Assembly (NCBI GenBank): GCA_050950205.1 | Contig: JBMNHF010000012.1 | Coordinates: forward strand, 1-10,852 | Length of the DNA stretch: 10,852 nucleotides | Reading direction: 5' to 3' | Source of the DNA: WRAV01 sp050950205 | GTDB taxonomy: Bacteria; Bacillota; Clostridia; Oscillospirales; Ruminococcaceae | Part shown: positions 1 to 6,699 of the stretch, one piece after another | How the letters are laid out: each line of letters begins with the position of its first letter | How positions within the stretch are numbered: position 1 is the first letter of the stretch | Made by a program: the position numbers and the translations under genes | The notes under the pieces: model-generated | Told to the model about the DNA's origin: nothing | The model's database searches: none | What the model saw: the letters and a program-made list of their open reading frames with translations, nothing else

Positions 1-1115
1 TCGACCCCGAAGGCACCAAGGCTTTGGACGATTACACTCTGGAACTGAAGTTGAAAGCTCCCTATGCTCCTCTGTTTGAAGCGCTGGCCTCCTTCCGCGG
101 TGCTATGCTGAGCAAAAACGCTCGGGAAACTGTGGGCCAGGATGCTTTTGGCCGTGCTCCTGTGGGAACGGGCCCCATGAAGTTTAAAGAGTGGGTTTCC
201 GGCGACCGTATCGAACTGGAAGCCTATGACGGTTACTGGGGCGAAGAGCTTCCCTTTAAAAAGGCAGTAGCTCGCATCATTGTTGAGGGCTCCGCCCGCG
301 CTATCGATCTGGAAACCGGCGGTATCGACATTGCTATGGAACTTGCTTTTTCTGACTGGGAGCGAATCGAACACAATCCCGAGACCGTTCTCATTGCCGG
401 CGAAAGCCAGTCCCACAGCTTTATCCTCCTCAACAACTCCATGGAACCCACCAACAACGAAAAGGTTCGCAAGGCTTTGGCACATGCTCTGGATATGGAG
501 AACCTGGTGAAAACGGCATATCAGGGTCAGGCTACCGTAGCCGACAGCTTCTATGCCCCCTCTATTCTGGGTTACAAACCAGTGGGCCCCTATGAGTACA
601 ACGTGGAAAAAGCCAAGGCGCTGCTGGCCGAAGCTGGTTATCCCAACGGGCTAAAGATGCAGTACTTCACCATGGAAAATCAGATTAACATGACGGTAGC
701 CGAAGTGGTCAAGAACATGTGGGGCCAAATCGGCGTGGAAGTGGACATTCAGATTGTTGACCTTGCTACCCAAACTCAGCTGAACAACGACGGAAAATGC
801 CCTGCCGCCAGCATGGCTCCCACCGTTGCCATCTCCGACCCGGATGCCGGCTTGATGATTTGGCCCATCTACCGCACCATTTCGATCCGTCACAACGACC
901 AGCACATTCAGGATTTGCTGGATAAGGGCCGCGCAACCTACGCCGAAGCCGATCGCATTGCTATTTACCAGGAACTGCAGGAATATCTGCAGGAGAAATG
1001 CTATAGCATTCCTCTGGCGTTCCCCAGAGCGGCTTTTGGCACCCGCGCTTATATCACCGGCTTGGAATTTGCCCCCAGCCTGGTTCCTGACCTGACTCAG
1101 GTAAAATTTGCGTAA
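1..1115 (+). CDS. Peptide-type ABC transporter substrate-binding protein, 5'-truncated
   Basis: This is the C-terminal part of an extracytoplasmic solute-binding protein of family 5 (SBP_bac_5; DppA/OppA/NikA group). It captures a peptide or similar ligand outside the membrane and delivers it to the permeases encoded downstream. The reading frame is open from base 3, so the gene begins outside the window; about 370 residues are visible of the roughly 500-550 usual for the family. The signal peptide and lipobox are therefore not seen. The family motif PVGTGPMKFKEW is present, as are the usual ligand-domain blocks (VRKALAHALD, AKALLAEAGYPNG, a C-terminal YQELQEYLQE followed by a PLAFPRAAFGTR stretch). 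The TAA stop is at 1113-1115. Its place directly before two permeases and two ATPases fits a standard A-B-C-D-F operon. The ligand cannot be predicted: dipeptides, oligopeptides, metal chelates and glycans are all carried by this family. Confidence 0.93.
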   Translation, partial: DPEGTKALDDYTLELKLKAPYAPLFEALASFRGAMLSKNARETVGQDAFGRAPVGTGPMKFKEWVSGDRIELEAYDGYWGEELPFKKAVARIIVEGSARAIDLETGGIDIAMELAFSDWERIEHNPETVLIAGESQSHSFILLNNSMEPTNNEKVRKALAHALDMENLVKTAYQGQATVADSFYAPSILGYKPVGPYEYNVEKAKALLAEAGYPNGLKMQYFTMENQINMTVAEVVKNMWGQIGVEVDIQIVDLATQTQLNNDGKCPAASMAPTVAISDPDAGLMIWPIYRTISIRHNDQHIQDLLDKGRATYAEADRIAIYQELQEYLQEKCYSIPLAFPRAAFGTRAYITGLEFAPSLVPDLTQVKFA

Positions 1116-1224
1116 ATTTACTTCATGCTTCGGCCACTGCACACGCTTGAAAGAATGCCGAAGCTACAAGCCAAATTGGGCAGTTGCCCCATAACGGCGA
1201 GCCGGTTGGCTGTTCTGACCCCAT

Positions 1225-1273
1225 GTTATGACTGGGCGATTGAAACTTCTTGATGTTTCCCGCAGTCCATAAC
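1225..1273 (+). repeat. Imperfect inverted repeat (long stem-loop) in the leader before the permeases
   Basis: The arm GTTATG-ACTG (1225-1234) pairs with CAGT-C-CATAAC (1263-1273) with one bulged C. An inner GAAAC (1242-1246) pairs with GTTTC (1255-1259) around an 8-base loop. A second copy of CATAAC lies upstream at 1190-1195 and could pair with the same GTTATG, so two mutually exclusive folds are possible. The pairings are seen directly; any regulatory role is inference. Confidence 0.5.
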
Positions 1274-1284
1274 AGCACGGCTTT

Positions 1285-1323
1285 GGAGGGCGGTGGCGAC
1301 TTGCATCATCGCCACCGCCTTTC
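1285..1323 (+). terminator. Strong GC-rich hairpin between binding protein and permease genes
   Basis: Bases 1289-1299 (GGCGGTGGCGA) pair perfectly with 1309-1319 around a 9-base loop. The stem can be extended to 1285/1323 with two G-U pairs. Only a short T-poor tract (TTTCC) follows, so it is not a textbook intrinsic terminator. In Opp/Dpp operons a hairpin after the binding-protein gene often lets that gene be expressed more strongly than the membrane genes, by partial termination or by protecting the 3' end of the mRNA. That is the most likely role here. Confidence 0.6.
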
Positions 1324-1396
1324 CATTCTATGCGCTGCGTCATTCTGAACAAAAAGGGTAGAAATCTGCTTTTAAGCTGCAAAAGGAGTATGCTCA

Positions 1397-2380
1397 ATGC
1401 TGCAATTTGTTTTAAAGCGCATCGTTATAACGATTCCGGTGCTGTTGGGAGTAACCATCATCATTTTTACCATGATGTATTTCACCCATGGCGATCCCGC
1501 CCGAATGATTTTGGGTGACGACGCACTTCCGGAAGATGTGGAACAACTTCGCGAAGAAATGGGTCTGAACGACTCGTTTTTAGAACAATATCTTCGCTAC
1601 CTGGGCAACGCAATCCGAGGGGATCTTGGCATCTCTTATACCACCAAGGTGCCCGTTACCACCGAGATTATGGCGCGTCTTCCCGTCACCTTTAAACTTG
1701 CGGTTTTTTCCACCTTGTTTGCCATCTGTGTGGGCATACCGGCGGGAATTATATCGGCGGTAAGACAGTATTCCATTCTGGACAATATCACCATGGTTTT
1801 GGCTTTGGTGGGTATCACCATGCCCAACTTCTGGCTGGCTCTGATGCTGACGCTGTTCTTCTCCGTCTTTTTGGGCTGGCTTCCCGCGTCGGGCCTGTAC
1901 GGGCCTCTGTACTACATCATGCCGGTGATGAGCATCAGCGTTCTTTCGGTAGCTACCATTACCCGAATGACCCGCTCCAGCATGCTGGAAGTCATCCGGC
2001 AGGACTATATCCGCACTGCTCGGGCCAAAGGCCAGAGCGAAATCAAAATTATTTTTAAACATGCCCTTAAAAATGCTCTGATTCCCATTATCACCGTCAT
2101 TGGAATTCAGTTTGCCATTGCCCTAGGCGGCGCCGTGGTCAACGAACAGGTCTTTGCCATTCCCGGACTTGGCAAGCTGATGGTAGACGGCATCAAAGCG
2201 AGGAACTACCCCATTGTGCAGGGAGGCGTTTTGGTAATTGCCATTATGTTCTCCGTTTTAAATCTGCTCATCGACCTTTTGTATGCCTTTGTGGATCCCC
2301 GCATTAAAACCCAATACCAAAGAACCTCCACAAGATCAAAAGCAAAATCTGTGGCAGAAGCAGGTAAGGGGGTAGAGTAA
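1397..2380 (+). CDS. dppB: Peptide-type ABC transporter permease (DppB/OppB-like)
   Basis: This is an inner-membrane permease of the BPD_transp_1 family, one half of the transport channel. The start ATG has an AAAGGAG ribosome binding site (1382-1388) eight bases upstream. The 327-residue length is normal for the B subunit. It shows the classic N-terminus, a first membrane helix (about residues 8-30, RIVITIPVLLGVTIIIF) followed by a long extracytoplasmic loop containing GDPAR and the motif RGDLGISY. Five further hydrophobic segments follow. The cytoplasmic EAA loop, which docks with the ATPases, is DYIRTARAKG at residues 203-212, followed by HALKNALIPIIT and the typical VFAIPGLGKL. The stop overlaps the start of the next gene (TAATG), implying translational coupling. 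The symbol reflects subunit type, not proven dipeptide specificity. Confidence 0.93.
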   Translation: MLQFVLKRIVITIPVLLGVTIIIFTMMYFTHGDPARMILGDDALPEDVEQLREEMGLNDSFLEQYLRYLGNAIRGDLGISYTTKVPVTTEIMARLPVTFKLAVFSTLFAICVGIPAGIISAVRQYSILDNITMVLALVGITMPNFWLALMLTLFFSVFLGWLPASGLYGPLYYIMPVMSISVLSVATITRMTRSSMLEVIRQDYIRTARAKGQSEIKIIFKHALKNALIPIITVIGIQFAIALGGAVVNEQVFAIPGLGKLMVDGIKARNYPIVQGGVLVIAIMFSVLNLLIDLLYAFVDPRIKTQYQRTSTRSKAKSVAEAGKGVE

Positions 2381-3258
2381 TGAATATGACAACAAAAGCC
2401 GGTCAGTACAAGAAAAAACGGGGCCAGAGCGGAGATATCTGGCGCCGGCTATGCAAAAACAAACTGGCCGTCTTTGGAATGATTATACTGATCTTATTGG
2501 TATTGCTGGCTATCTTTGCCGATGTGGTGGCTCCTTATCCTTACGATCTGCAAAACTACAGTGTAGCCTCGCAGTTTCCATCTTGGGAGTACCCTTTTGG
2601 CACCGATAACTATGGGCGGGACATTCTCTCCCGCGTGATCTACGGTACCCGGGTTTCCCTGCAAATTGGCTTTATTTCGCTGGCAGGCGGTGCATTGATC
2701 GGTTGTATTTTGGGAGCGATAGCCGGATTTTTTGGCGGCTGGCTGGACACGCTCATCATGCGGTTTAATGATATCCTTATGTCCATTCCCAAAACCATTT
2801 TGGCCATTGCCATTGCCACCACGCTGGGCCCGGGACTGACCAACGCCATGATAGCGGTTTCCATCAGCTCGGTTCCCACCTTTGCCCGCGTGGTCCGTGC
2901 TTCCACCCTGACGGTAAAGGAACAGGAATATGTGGAGGCTGCCCGATCCATTGGAGCCAGCAACACCAGAATTATCTTGCGGTATATTTTTCCCAACGTC
3001 ATGGCTCCCATCATTGTGCAGTCTACCTTGGGCGTCGGCACATCCATCATTCTGGCGGCAAGCCTTAGCTTTTTGGGATTGGGAATTCAGCCTCCCACAC
3101 CGGAATGGGGAGCGATGCTCTCGGCAGCTCGCGGCTTTATCCGCGACCAGTGGTACATGGTGCTCTTCCCGGGACTTGCCATCATGCTAACCGTATTTGC
3201 CCTCAACGTCTTTGGGGATGGCCTGCGGGATGCTCTCGACCCCAAGCTGAAGAATTAG
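2380..3258 (+). CDS. dppC: Peptide-type ABC transporter permease (DppC/OppC-like)
   Basis: This is the second membrane subunit, which pairs with the preceding permease. Its ATG shares one base with the previous stop codon (2378-2382, TAATG). A GGGGG-rich ribosome binding site lies at about 2366-2371. A second in-frame ATG two codons later (2386) is a possible alternative start. At 292 residues the length is normal for C subunits. A basic cytoplasmic N-terminus (KKKRGQ) precedes the first membrane helix at about residues 28-50, and the family motif HPFGTDxxGRD appears as YPFGTDNYGRDILSR. The EAA loop is EYVEAARSIG at residues 183-192, followed by FPNVMAPIIVQ and the conserved SFLGLGIQPPTPEWG. 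It ends with the typical NVFGDGLRDALDPK. There is nothing unusual in it. Confidence 0.94.
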   Translation: MNMTTKAGQYKKKRGQSGDIWRRLCKNKLAVFGMIILILLVLLAIFADVVAPYPYDLQNYSVASQFPSWEYPFGTDNYGRDILSRVIYGTRVSLQIGFISLAGGALIGCILGAIAGFFGGWLDTLIMRFNDILMSIPKTILAIAIATTLGPGLTNAMIAVSISSVPTFARVVRASTLTVKEQEYVEAARSIGASNTRIILRYIFPNVMAPIIVQSTLGVGTSIILAASLSFLGLGIQPPTPEWGAMLSAARGFIRDQWYMVLFPGLAIMLTVFALNVFGDGLRDALDPKLKN

Positions 3259-3263
3259 GGAGG
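3258..3263 (+). promoter_or_regulatory. Ribosome binding site fixing the dppD-like start
   Basis: The GGGAGG-like site directly overlaps the dppC-like stop region and sits nine bases before ATG 3273. The frame is open further upstream inside dppC, but only this ATG has a ribosome binding site and gives the normal N-terminus of a D subunit. Confidence 0.8.
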
Positions 3264-3272
3264 CCAACATCT

Positions 3273-4265
3273 ATGAGCAATAAACTGTTGTCCGTTCGCG
3301 ATTTATCCATCCATTACATCACCGACGAAGGCACCGTCAAAGCCGTCAATGGTGTGAGCTTTGACATTGATAAAGGAGAGACCCTGGGGCTGGTGGGGGA
3401 AACGGGAGCCGGTAAAACCACCACAGCTCTGGGCCTTATGAGCCTGATTCCCGACCCGCCCGGAAAGGTTGTGGGGGGAGAGATTCTCTTTAACGGAAAA
3501 AATATGCTCAAGGCCTCCAAGCAGGAGCTTCGGGCTTTTCGCGGCAAGGATATCTCTATGATCTTTCAGGATCCCATGACTGCACTCAACCCGATTCTGA
3601 CAGTGGGAGAGCAGATTGCAGAAGTGATTCAGCTTCATGATAAGGTGTCCAAAGCCGAGGCGTATAAAAAGGCAGCGGAAATGCTGCGGTTGGTTGGAAT
3701 TCCCGACGAGCGCATGACCGAATATCCCCACCAGTTTTCCGGTGGAATGAAGCAGCGCGTGGTCATTGCCATTGCTCTTGCCTGCAATCCCCAGTTTTTA
3801 ATTGCCGACGAGCCCACCACGGCACTGGATGTCACCATTCAGGCTCAGGTGCTGGATCTGATGGCGGGGTTGCGGAAAAAGTTTGGCACCGCCATGCTGA
3901 TGATCACACACGATTTGGGCGTCGTCACCGAAATCTGTGACCGGGTGGCCATTATGTATGCCGGACAGATTGTGGAAAGTGGTGACCTGGAAAGCATTTA
4001 TGAGAGAACCAGCCATCCCTACACCAAGGGACTTTTCGGCTCCTTGCCCAGCCTTTCTCAAAAAATCCGCCGCTTAAGCCCCATCCAGGGTTTGATGCCG
4101 GATCCTTCCAATCTTCCGTCCGGCTGTGCTTTCCATCCCCGCTGTCCCAATGCGATGGAGGCTTGCAAGTCCAAAGTTCCTGTGAACACCGAAATTGAAC
4201 CGGGACATTTCGTCCGATGCTTGCTGTACGAGCAAGAAACGAATACCGGGGAAGGGGAGAAATAG
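3273..4265 (+). CDS. dppD: Peptide-type ABC transporter ATP-binding protein (DppD/OppD-like)
   Basis: This 330-residue cytoplasmic ATPase helps power the importer. Motifs appear in order: Walker A GETGAGKTT (residues 42-50; most homologues outside Clostridia read GESGSGKS), Q-loop Gln99 in IFQDPMTALNP, signature FSGGM (155-159), Walker B ending in Asp179-Glu180, D-loop ALD, and switch His213. The C-terminal oligopeptide-transporter domain (oligo_HPY type) follows. It has the HPYTKGL motif and four cysteines (285, 291, 298, 316) spaced CX5CX6CX17C, a pattern reported to hold a [4Fe-4S] cluster in structurally studied Opp/Dpp ATPases. The start at 3273 was chosen over upstream in-frame starts for its ribosome binding site. 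It lies 14 bases after dppC and one base before the next gene, so it belongs to the same operon. Confidence 0.93.
   Translation: MSNKLLSVRDLSIHYITDEGTVKAVNGVSFDIDKGETLGLVGETGAGKTTTALGLMSLIPDPPGKVVGGEILFNGKNMLKASKQELRAFRGKDISMIFQDPMTALNPILTVGEQIAEVIQLHDKVSKAEAYKKAAEMLRLVGIPDERMTEYPHQFSGGMKQRVVIAIALACNPQFLIADEPTTALDVTIQAQVLDLMAGLRKKFGTAMLMITHDLGVVTEICDRVAIMYAGQIVESGDLESIYERTSHPYTKGLFGSLPSLSQKIRRLSPIQGLMPDPSNLPSGCAFHPRCPNAMEACKSKVPVNTEIEPGHFVRCLLYEQETNTGEGEK
4252..4259 (+). promoter_or_regulatory. Ribosome binding site fixing the dppF-like start
   Basis: AAGGGGAG lies seven bases before ATG 4267 and inside the end of the preceding gene. In-frame codons continue upstream, but this site and homology of the first residues (SSLLQVSDLKKYF) set the start. 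Confidence 0.75.
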
Positions 4266-4266
4266 T

Positions 4267-5220
4267 ATGTCCAGTTTGCTCCAAGTCAGCGATCTTAAAA
4301 AGTACTTTCGAACTCCCCGGGGGATGCTTCATGCAGTGGACGGCATTAATTTTACCTTGGATAAAGGAAAAACCCTGGGGGTGGTGGGGGAGTCTGGCTG
4401 CGGGAAATCCACCCTGGGCCGGGTGATCATCCGCCTGCTGGATGCTACCGACGGAACGGTGATTTTTGACGGAAAAGACATTACCTCCACCAAAGACACA
4501 AAAGCTCTGCGCAGGGATATGCAGATTATCTTTCAGGATCCCTTTGCTTCTCTCAATCCCCGCATGAGCGTTTACGAAATCATCGAAGAGCCGCTGCTTA
4601 TCCACAAAATGTGTCCCAACAAAGAGGCTGTCCACCAAAGGGTGGAAGAGCTGATGGATACCGTGGGATTAGCCAGCCGTCTGGCCACCTCCTATCCTCA
4701 CGAGCTGGACGGAGGCCGCCGCCAGCGCATCGGTATTGCCCGCGCTTTGGCTTTGAAGCCTCGGTTTATCGTTTGTGATGAGCCGGTTTCCGCTCTTGAT
4801 GTTTCCATTCAGGCTCAGATCCTCAACCTGATGCAGGATCTTCAGGAGCAGCAGAACTTTACCTATCTCTTTATCACCCACGACCTTTCGGTGGTCAAGC
4901 ACATTTCCAACGACATTATGGTGATGTACCTGGGTATGGTGGTGGAAAAATGCGGTGCCGACGAGCTGTTCGAGCGCACCCTGCACCCCTACACCAAGGC
5001 GCTGTTGGCTGCCATTCCCGAGCCCACCATTCGCAAAACAAGGCAGCGGATTTTGCTGAAAGGGGAAATTACATCCCCCATCAATCCCAAGCCCGGATGC
5101 CGTTTTGCTCCCCGCTGCAACTATGCAACAGACATCTGTCATCGGGAGACTCCTCCCTTGGAGGAAGTAGAACCCAATCACTTTGTGGCTTGCCATCGGG
5201 TCAGGGAGATCAACGATTAA
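4267..5220 (+). CDS. dppF: Peptide-type ABC transporter ATP-binding protein (DppF/OppF-like)
   Basis: This is the second ATPase of the importer, 317 residues. It has a canonical Walker A GESGCGKST (41-49), Q-loop Gln90 in IFQDPFASLNP, Walker B FIVCDE (167-172), D-loop ALD and switch His205. The ABC signature, normally FSGGQ, reads LDGGR (147-151): the serine that contacts the ATP gamma-phosphate is replaced by aspartate. In the D/F dimer this signature faces the Walker A of the partner, so one of the two ATP sites may be weak. The C-terminal oligo_HPY-type domain carries HPYTKAL (from 240) and cysteines 278, 284, 291 and 309 with CX5CX6CX17C spacing. The gene starts one base after the dppD-like stop and closes the operon; TAA is at 5218-5220. 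Confidence 0.93.
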   Translation: MSSLLQVSDLKKYFRTPRGMLHAVDGINFTLDKGKTLGVVGESGCGKSTLGRVIIRLLDATDGTVIFDGKDITSTKDTKALRRDMQIIFQDPFASLNPRMSVYEIIEEPLLIHKMCPNKEAVHQRVEELMDTVGLASRLATSYPHELDGGRRQRIGIARALALKPRFIVCDEPVSALDVSIQAQILNLMQDLQEQQNFTYLFITHDLSVVKHISNDIMVMYLGMVVEKCGADELFERTLHPYTKALLAAIPEPTIRKTRQRILLKGEITSPINPKPGCRFAPRCNYATDICHRETPPLEEVEPNHFVACHRVREIND

Positions 5221-5234
5221 AGTTTTGTAGTTAT

Positions 5235-5292
5235 TAAGGGGCGGTATGTTCCGCGTTGCTGTGATGCTCTGATGAGAAAATACCGCCGCTTA
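5235..5292 (+). terminator. Interrupted inverted repeat after the transporter operon
   Basis: GGCGGTAT (5240-5247) pairs with ATACCGCC (5280-5287). After one mismatch, TAAG (5235-5238) pairs with CTTA (5289-5292). The loop is 32 bases and no T-run follows. It may end the transporter transcript or act in the leader of the next gene; the sequence does not settle which. No convincing promoter is visible between the two genes. Confidence 0.4.
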
Positions 5293-5318
5293 TTACCCCA
5301 TCTTTTATCATTTGAAAA

Positions 5319-5326
5319 TGAGGTGG
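5319..5326 (+). promoter_or_regulatory. Ribosome binding site of the aroA-like gene
   Basis: TGAGGTGG lies seven bases before ATG 5334. A small hairpin (TCATT 5308-5312 with AATGA 5317-5321, loop TGAA) covers the front of this site and could modulate initiation. Confidence 0.65.
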
Positions 5327-5333
5327 CTTATCT

Positions 5334-6623
5334 ATGATTGCAAGATCTTATAAAAGCACACTTTCGGGACACGTTCAGGTACCCGGTTCCAAAAGCCATA
5401 CCATTCGTGCCGTGCTGATGGCCACCATGTCGGAAGGTACCTCCTATATCCGCAATCCCCTGACCAGCCAAGATGCCAAAAGCTCCCTGGAGGCGGCAAA
5501 GGCCTTTGGTGCCAAGGTTACGATAGCAGACGGTGTTTGGGCGGTAGAAGGCCTCGGTAAGAATCTGAAAGTGCCGGACAACTATCTGGAATGCGGAAAC
5601 TCCGGCACCGTATCCGCCTTTGGTGCTATGATGGCGGGCTTGGTGGACGGCTATACCTTCATCACCGGAGACGAACAGATCCGCCGCAGGCCTATTTATC
5701 CTTCTGTGGACGCCATCAATGCTCTGGGCGGCCACGCGGTGTTTACAAGACCCGGTTCCAATGCCTGCCCCATTATTGTAAAGGGTCCTTTAAAAGGTGG
5801 AAAGGTTCGCTTTACCGGTTTGCTGTCTCAGGCGGTTTCCGCCACCCTGATGGTTGCGCCCCTTCTGCCGGAAGATACCGAAATTACGGTGGATAATCCG
5901 CTGGAAACTCCTTATCTTCAGATGACCTTAGACTGGATTTGCCGCCATGGCGTAAAGATCGAAAACCCCCAGAGTTATCAGTATTTTAAAATCAAAGGCG
6001 GTCAAAGCTATCGGCCCCAGGACACCGTCATTGCCAGCGACTGGTCCGGGGTTGCCTTCCCTCTGGTAGCGGCTGTTGTCACCCAGTCCAACGTCATCAT
6101 AGACGGGGTGGATTTCCACGACAGTCAGGGGGATAAAGCAGTGGTAGATCTTTTAATCTCCATGGGAGCTGATATTGAAAAGGATATTGAAGGTGGCCGC
6201 CTGATCATTAAAGGCGGAAAGCCCTTGCAGTCCGGCCTGACCTTCGATTTGCAAAACATTCCGGATTCCCTGCCCGCCATGTCGGTTGCCGCTGCTTATG
6301 CCCAGGGAGATACCAAATTTATTGGGTTGGATGCGGTTCGACTCAAGGAGACAGACCGGGTGGCGGTGATGCAAAGTGAGCTTGGCAAAATGGGAGCTTC
6401 CATTAAGGTAGGGGAGGACTACTTGCTGGTTCATGGAGGCAAACCTCTCAAGGGAGCAGAGGTGGAAAGTTATCATGACCATCGCATCGCCATGGCTATG
6501 ACCATTGCCGGCTTCTTTGCAGAAGGGGAGACAGTTGTGAAAGATGCCGAATGTGTTGCCGTTACCTTCCCCAACTTCTTTGAAGTCATGAAACATATCG
6601 GTGCTGACGTAACAACGCAGTAG
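5334..6623 (+). CDS. aroA: EPSP synthase-type enolpyruvyl transferase (AroA-like), divergent
   Basis: 3-Phosphoshikimate 1-carboxyvinyltransferase moves the enolpyruvyl group of PEP onto shikimate-3-phosphate, the sixth shikimate step, in the cytoplasm. The 429-residue length matches the family (E. coli AroA has 427). Present are PGSKSHTIRA (17-26; Lys20 and Arg25), GDEQIRRRP (112-120; Arg117), Asp311 in NIPD, RLKETDR (336-342) and DHRIAMA (382-388), so the PEP and catalytic core is largely kept. Unusual are GNSGTVSA (88-95), which lacks the usual closing arginine; Leu164-Ser165-Gln166, where E. coli has Ser-Ser-Gln; Glu191 in place of the Ser of SKPY; and Val410 in place of E. coli Lys411. 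It could be a divergent housekeeping enzyme or a paralogue with a changed acceptor. The 76-base gap to the regulator, without an evident terminator, suggests co-transcription. Confidence 0.88.
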   Translation: MIARSYKSTLSGHVQVPGSKSHTIRAVLMATMSEGTSYIRNPLTSQDAKSSLEAAKAFGAKVTIADGVWAVEGLGKNLKVPDNYLECGNSGTVSAFGAMMAGLVDGYTFITGDEQIRRRPIYPSVDAINALGGHAVFTRPGSNACPIIVKGPLKGGKVRFTGLLSQAVSATLMVAPLLPEDTEITVDNPLETPYLQMTLDWICRHGVKIENPQSYQYFKIKGGQSYRPQDTVIASDWSGVAFPLVAAVVTQSNVIIDGVDFHDSQGDKAVVDLLISMGADIEKDIEGGRLIIKGGKPLQSGLTFDLQNIPDSLPAMSVAAAYAQGDTKFIGLDAVRLKETDRVAVMQSELGKMGASIKVGEDYLLVHGGKPLKGAEVESYHDHRIAMAMTIAGFFAEGETVVKDAECVAVTFPNFFEVMKHIGADVTTQ

Positions 6624-6683
6624 TACTGAACTTTTTGAAGAAGGTGGCGCAGAAAAACTGTGTCGCCGGACAAAAGGGAGTGC

Positions 6684-6698
6684 ATGGATTATCAGTAA
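6684..6698 (+). other. Four-codon mini-ORF (MDYQ-stop) ending one base before the lacI-like GTG
   Basis: The only ATG near the ribosome binding site (AAAAGGGAG, 6672-6680) opens a four-codon frame that stops at TAA 6696-6698. The regulator's GTG follows after a single base. This could be a coupled leader peptide, or a sign of a one-base insertion: removing one T at 6689-6690 would join this ATG to the regulator frame as MDISKVKQVTISDVA. The reading is direct; both interpretations are inference. Confidence 0.4.
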
Positions 6699-6699
6699 A

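Noticed and set aside
651..1142. Open frame of 163 codons on the minus strand, reaching past the binding-protein stop
   Set aside because: It is antisense to the substrate-binding protein, without a start signal or recognisable domain.
1250..1273. TTGATG as a -35 box for a separate permease promoter
   Set aside because: No acceptable -10 box occurs at 16-18 bases; the nearest candidate is 12 bases away.
3105..3272. N-terminal extension of the dppD-like frame into dppC
   Set aside because: It has no homology to D subunits, overlaps dppC by about 150 bases, and a good ribosome binding site marks ATG 3273.
3952..4638. Open frame of 228 codons on the minus strand
   Set aside because: It lies wholly opposite the two transporter ATPase genes, has no ribosome binding site and resembles no family; it is a shadow of their codon bias.
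6646..6667. Hairpin GGCG-CAG/CTG-TGT-CGCC between aroA and the regulator as a terminator
   Set aside because: It is weak, needs a three-base bulge and has no T-run, so the two genes are more likely co-transcribed.
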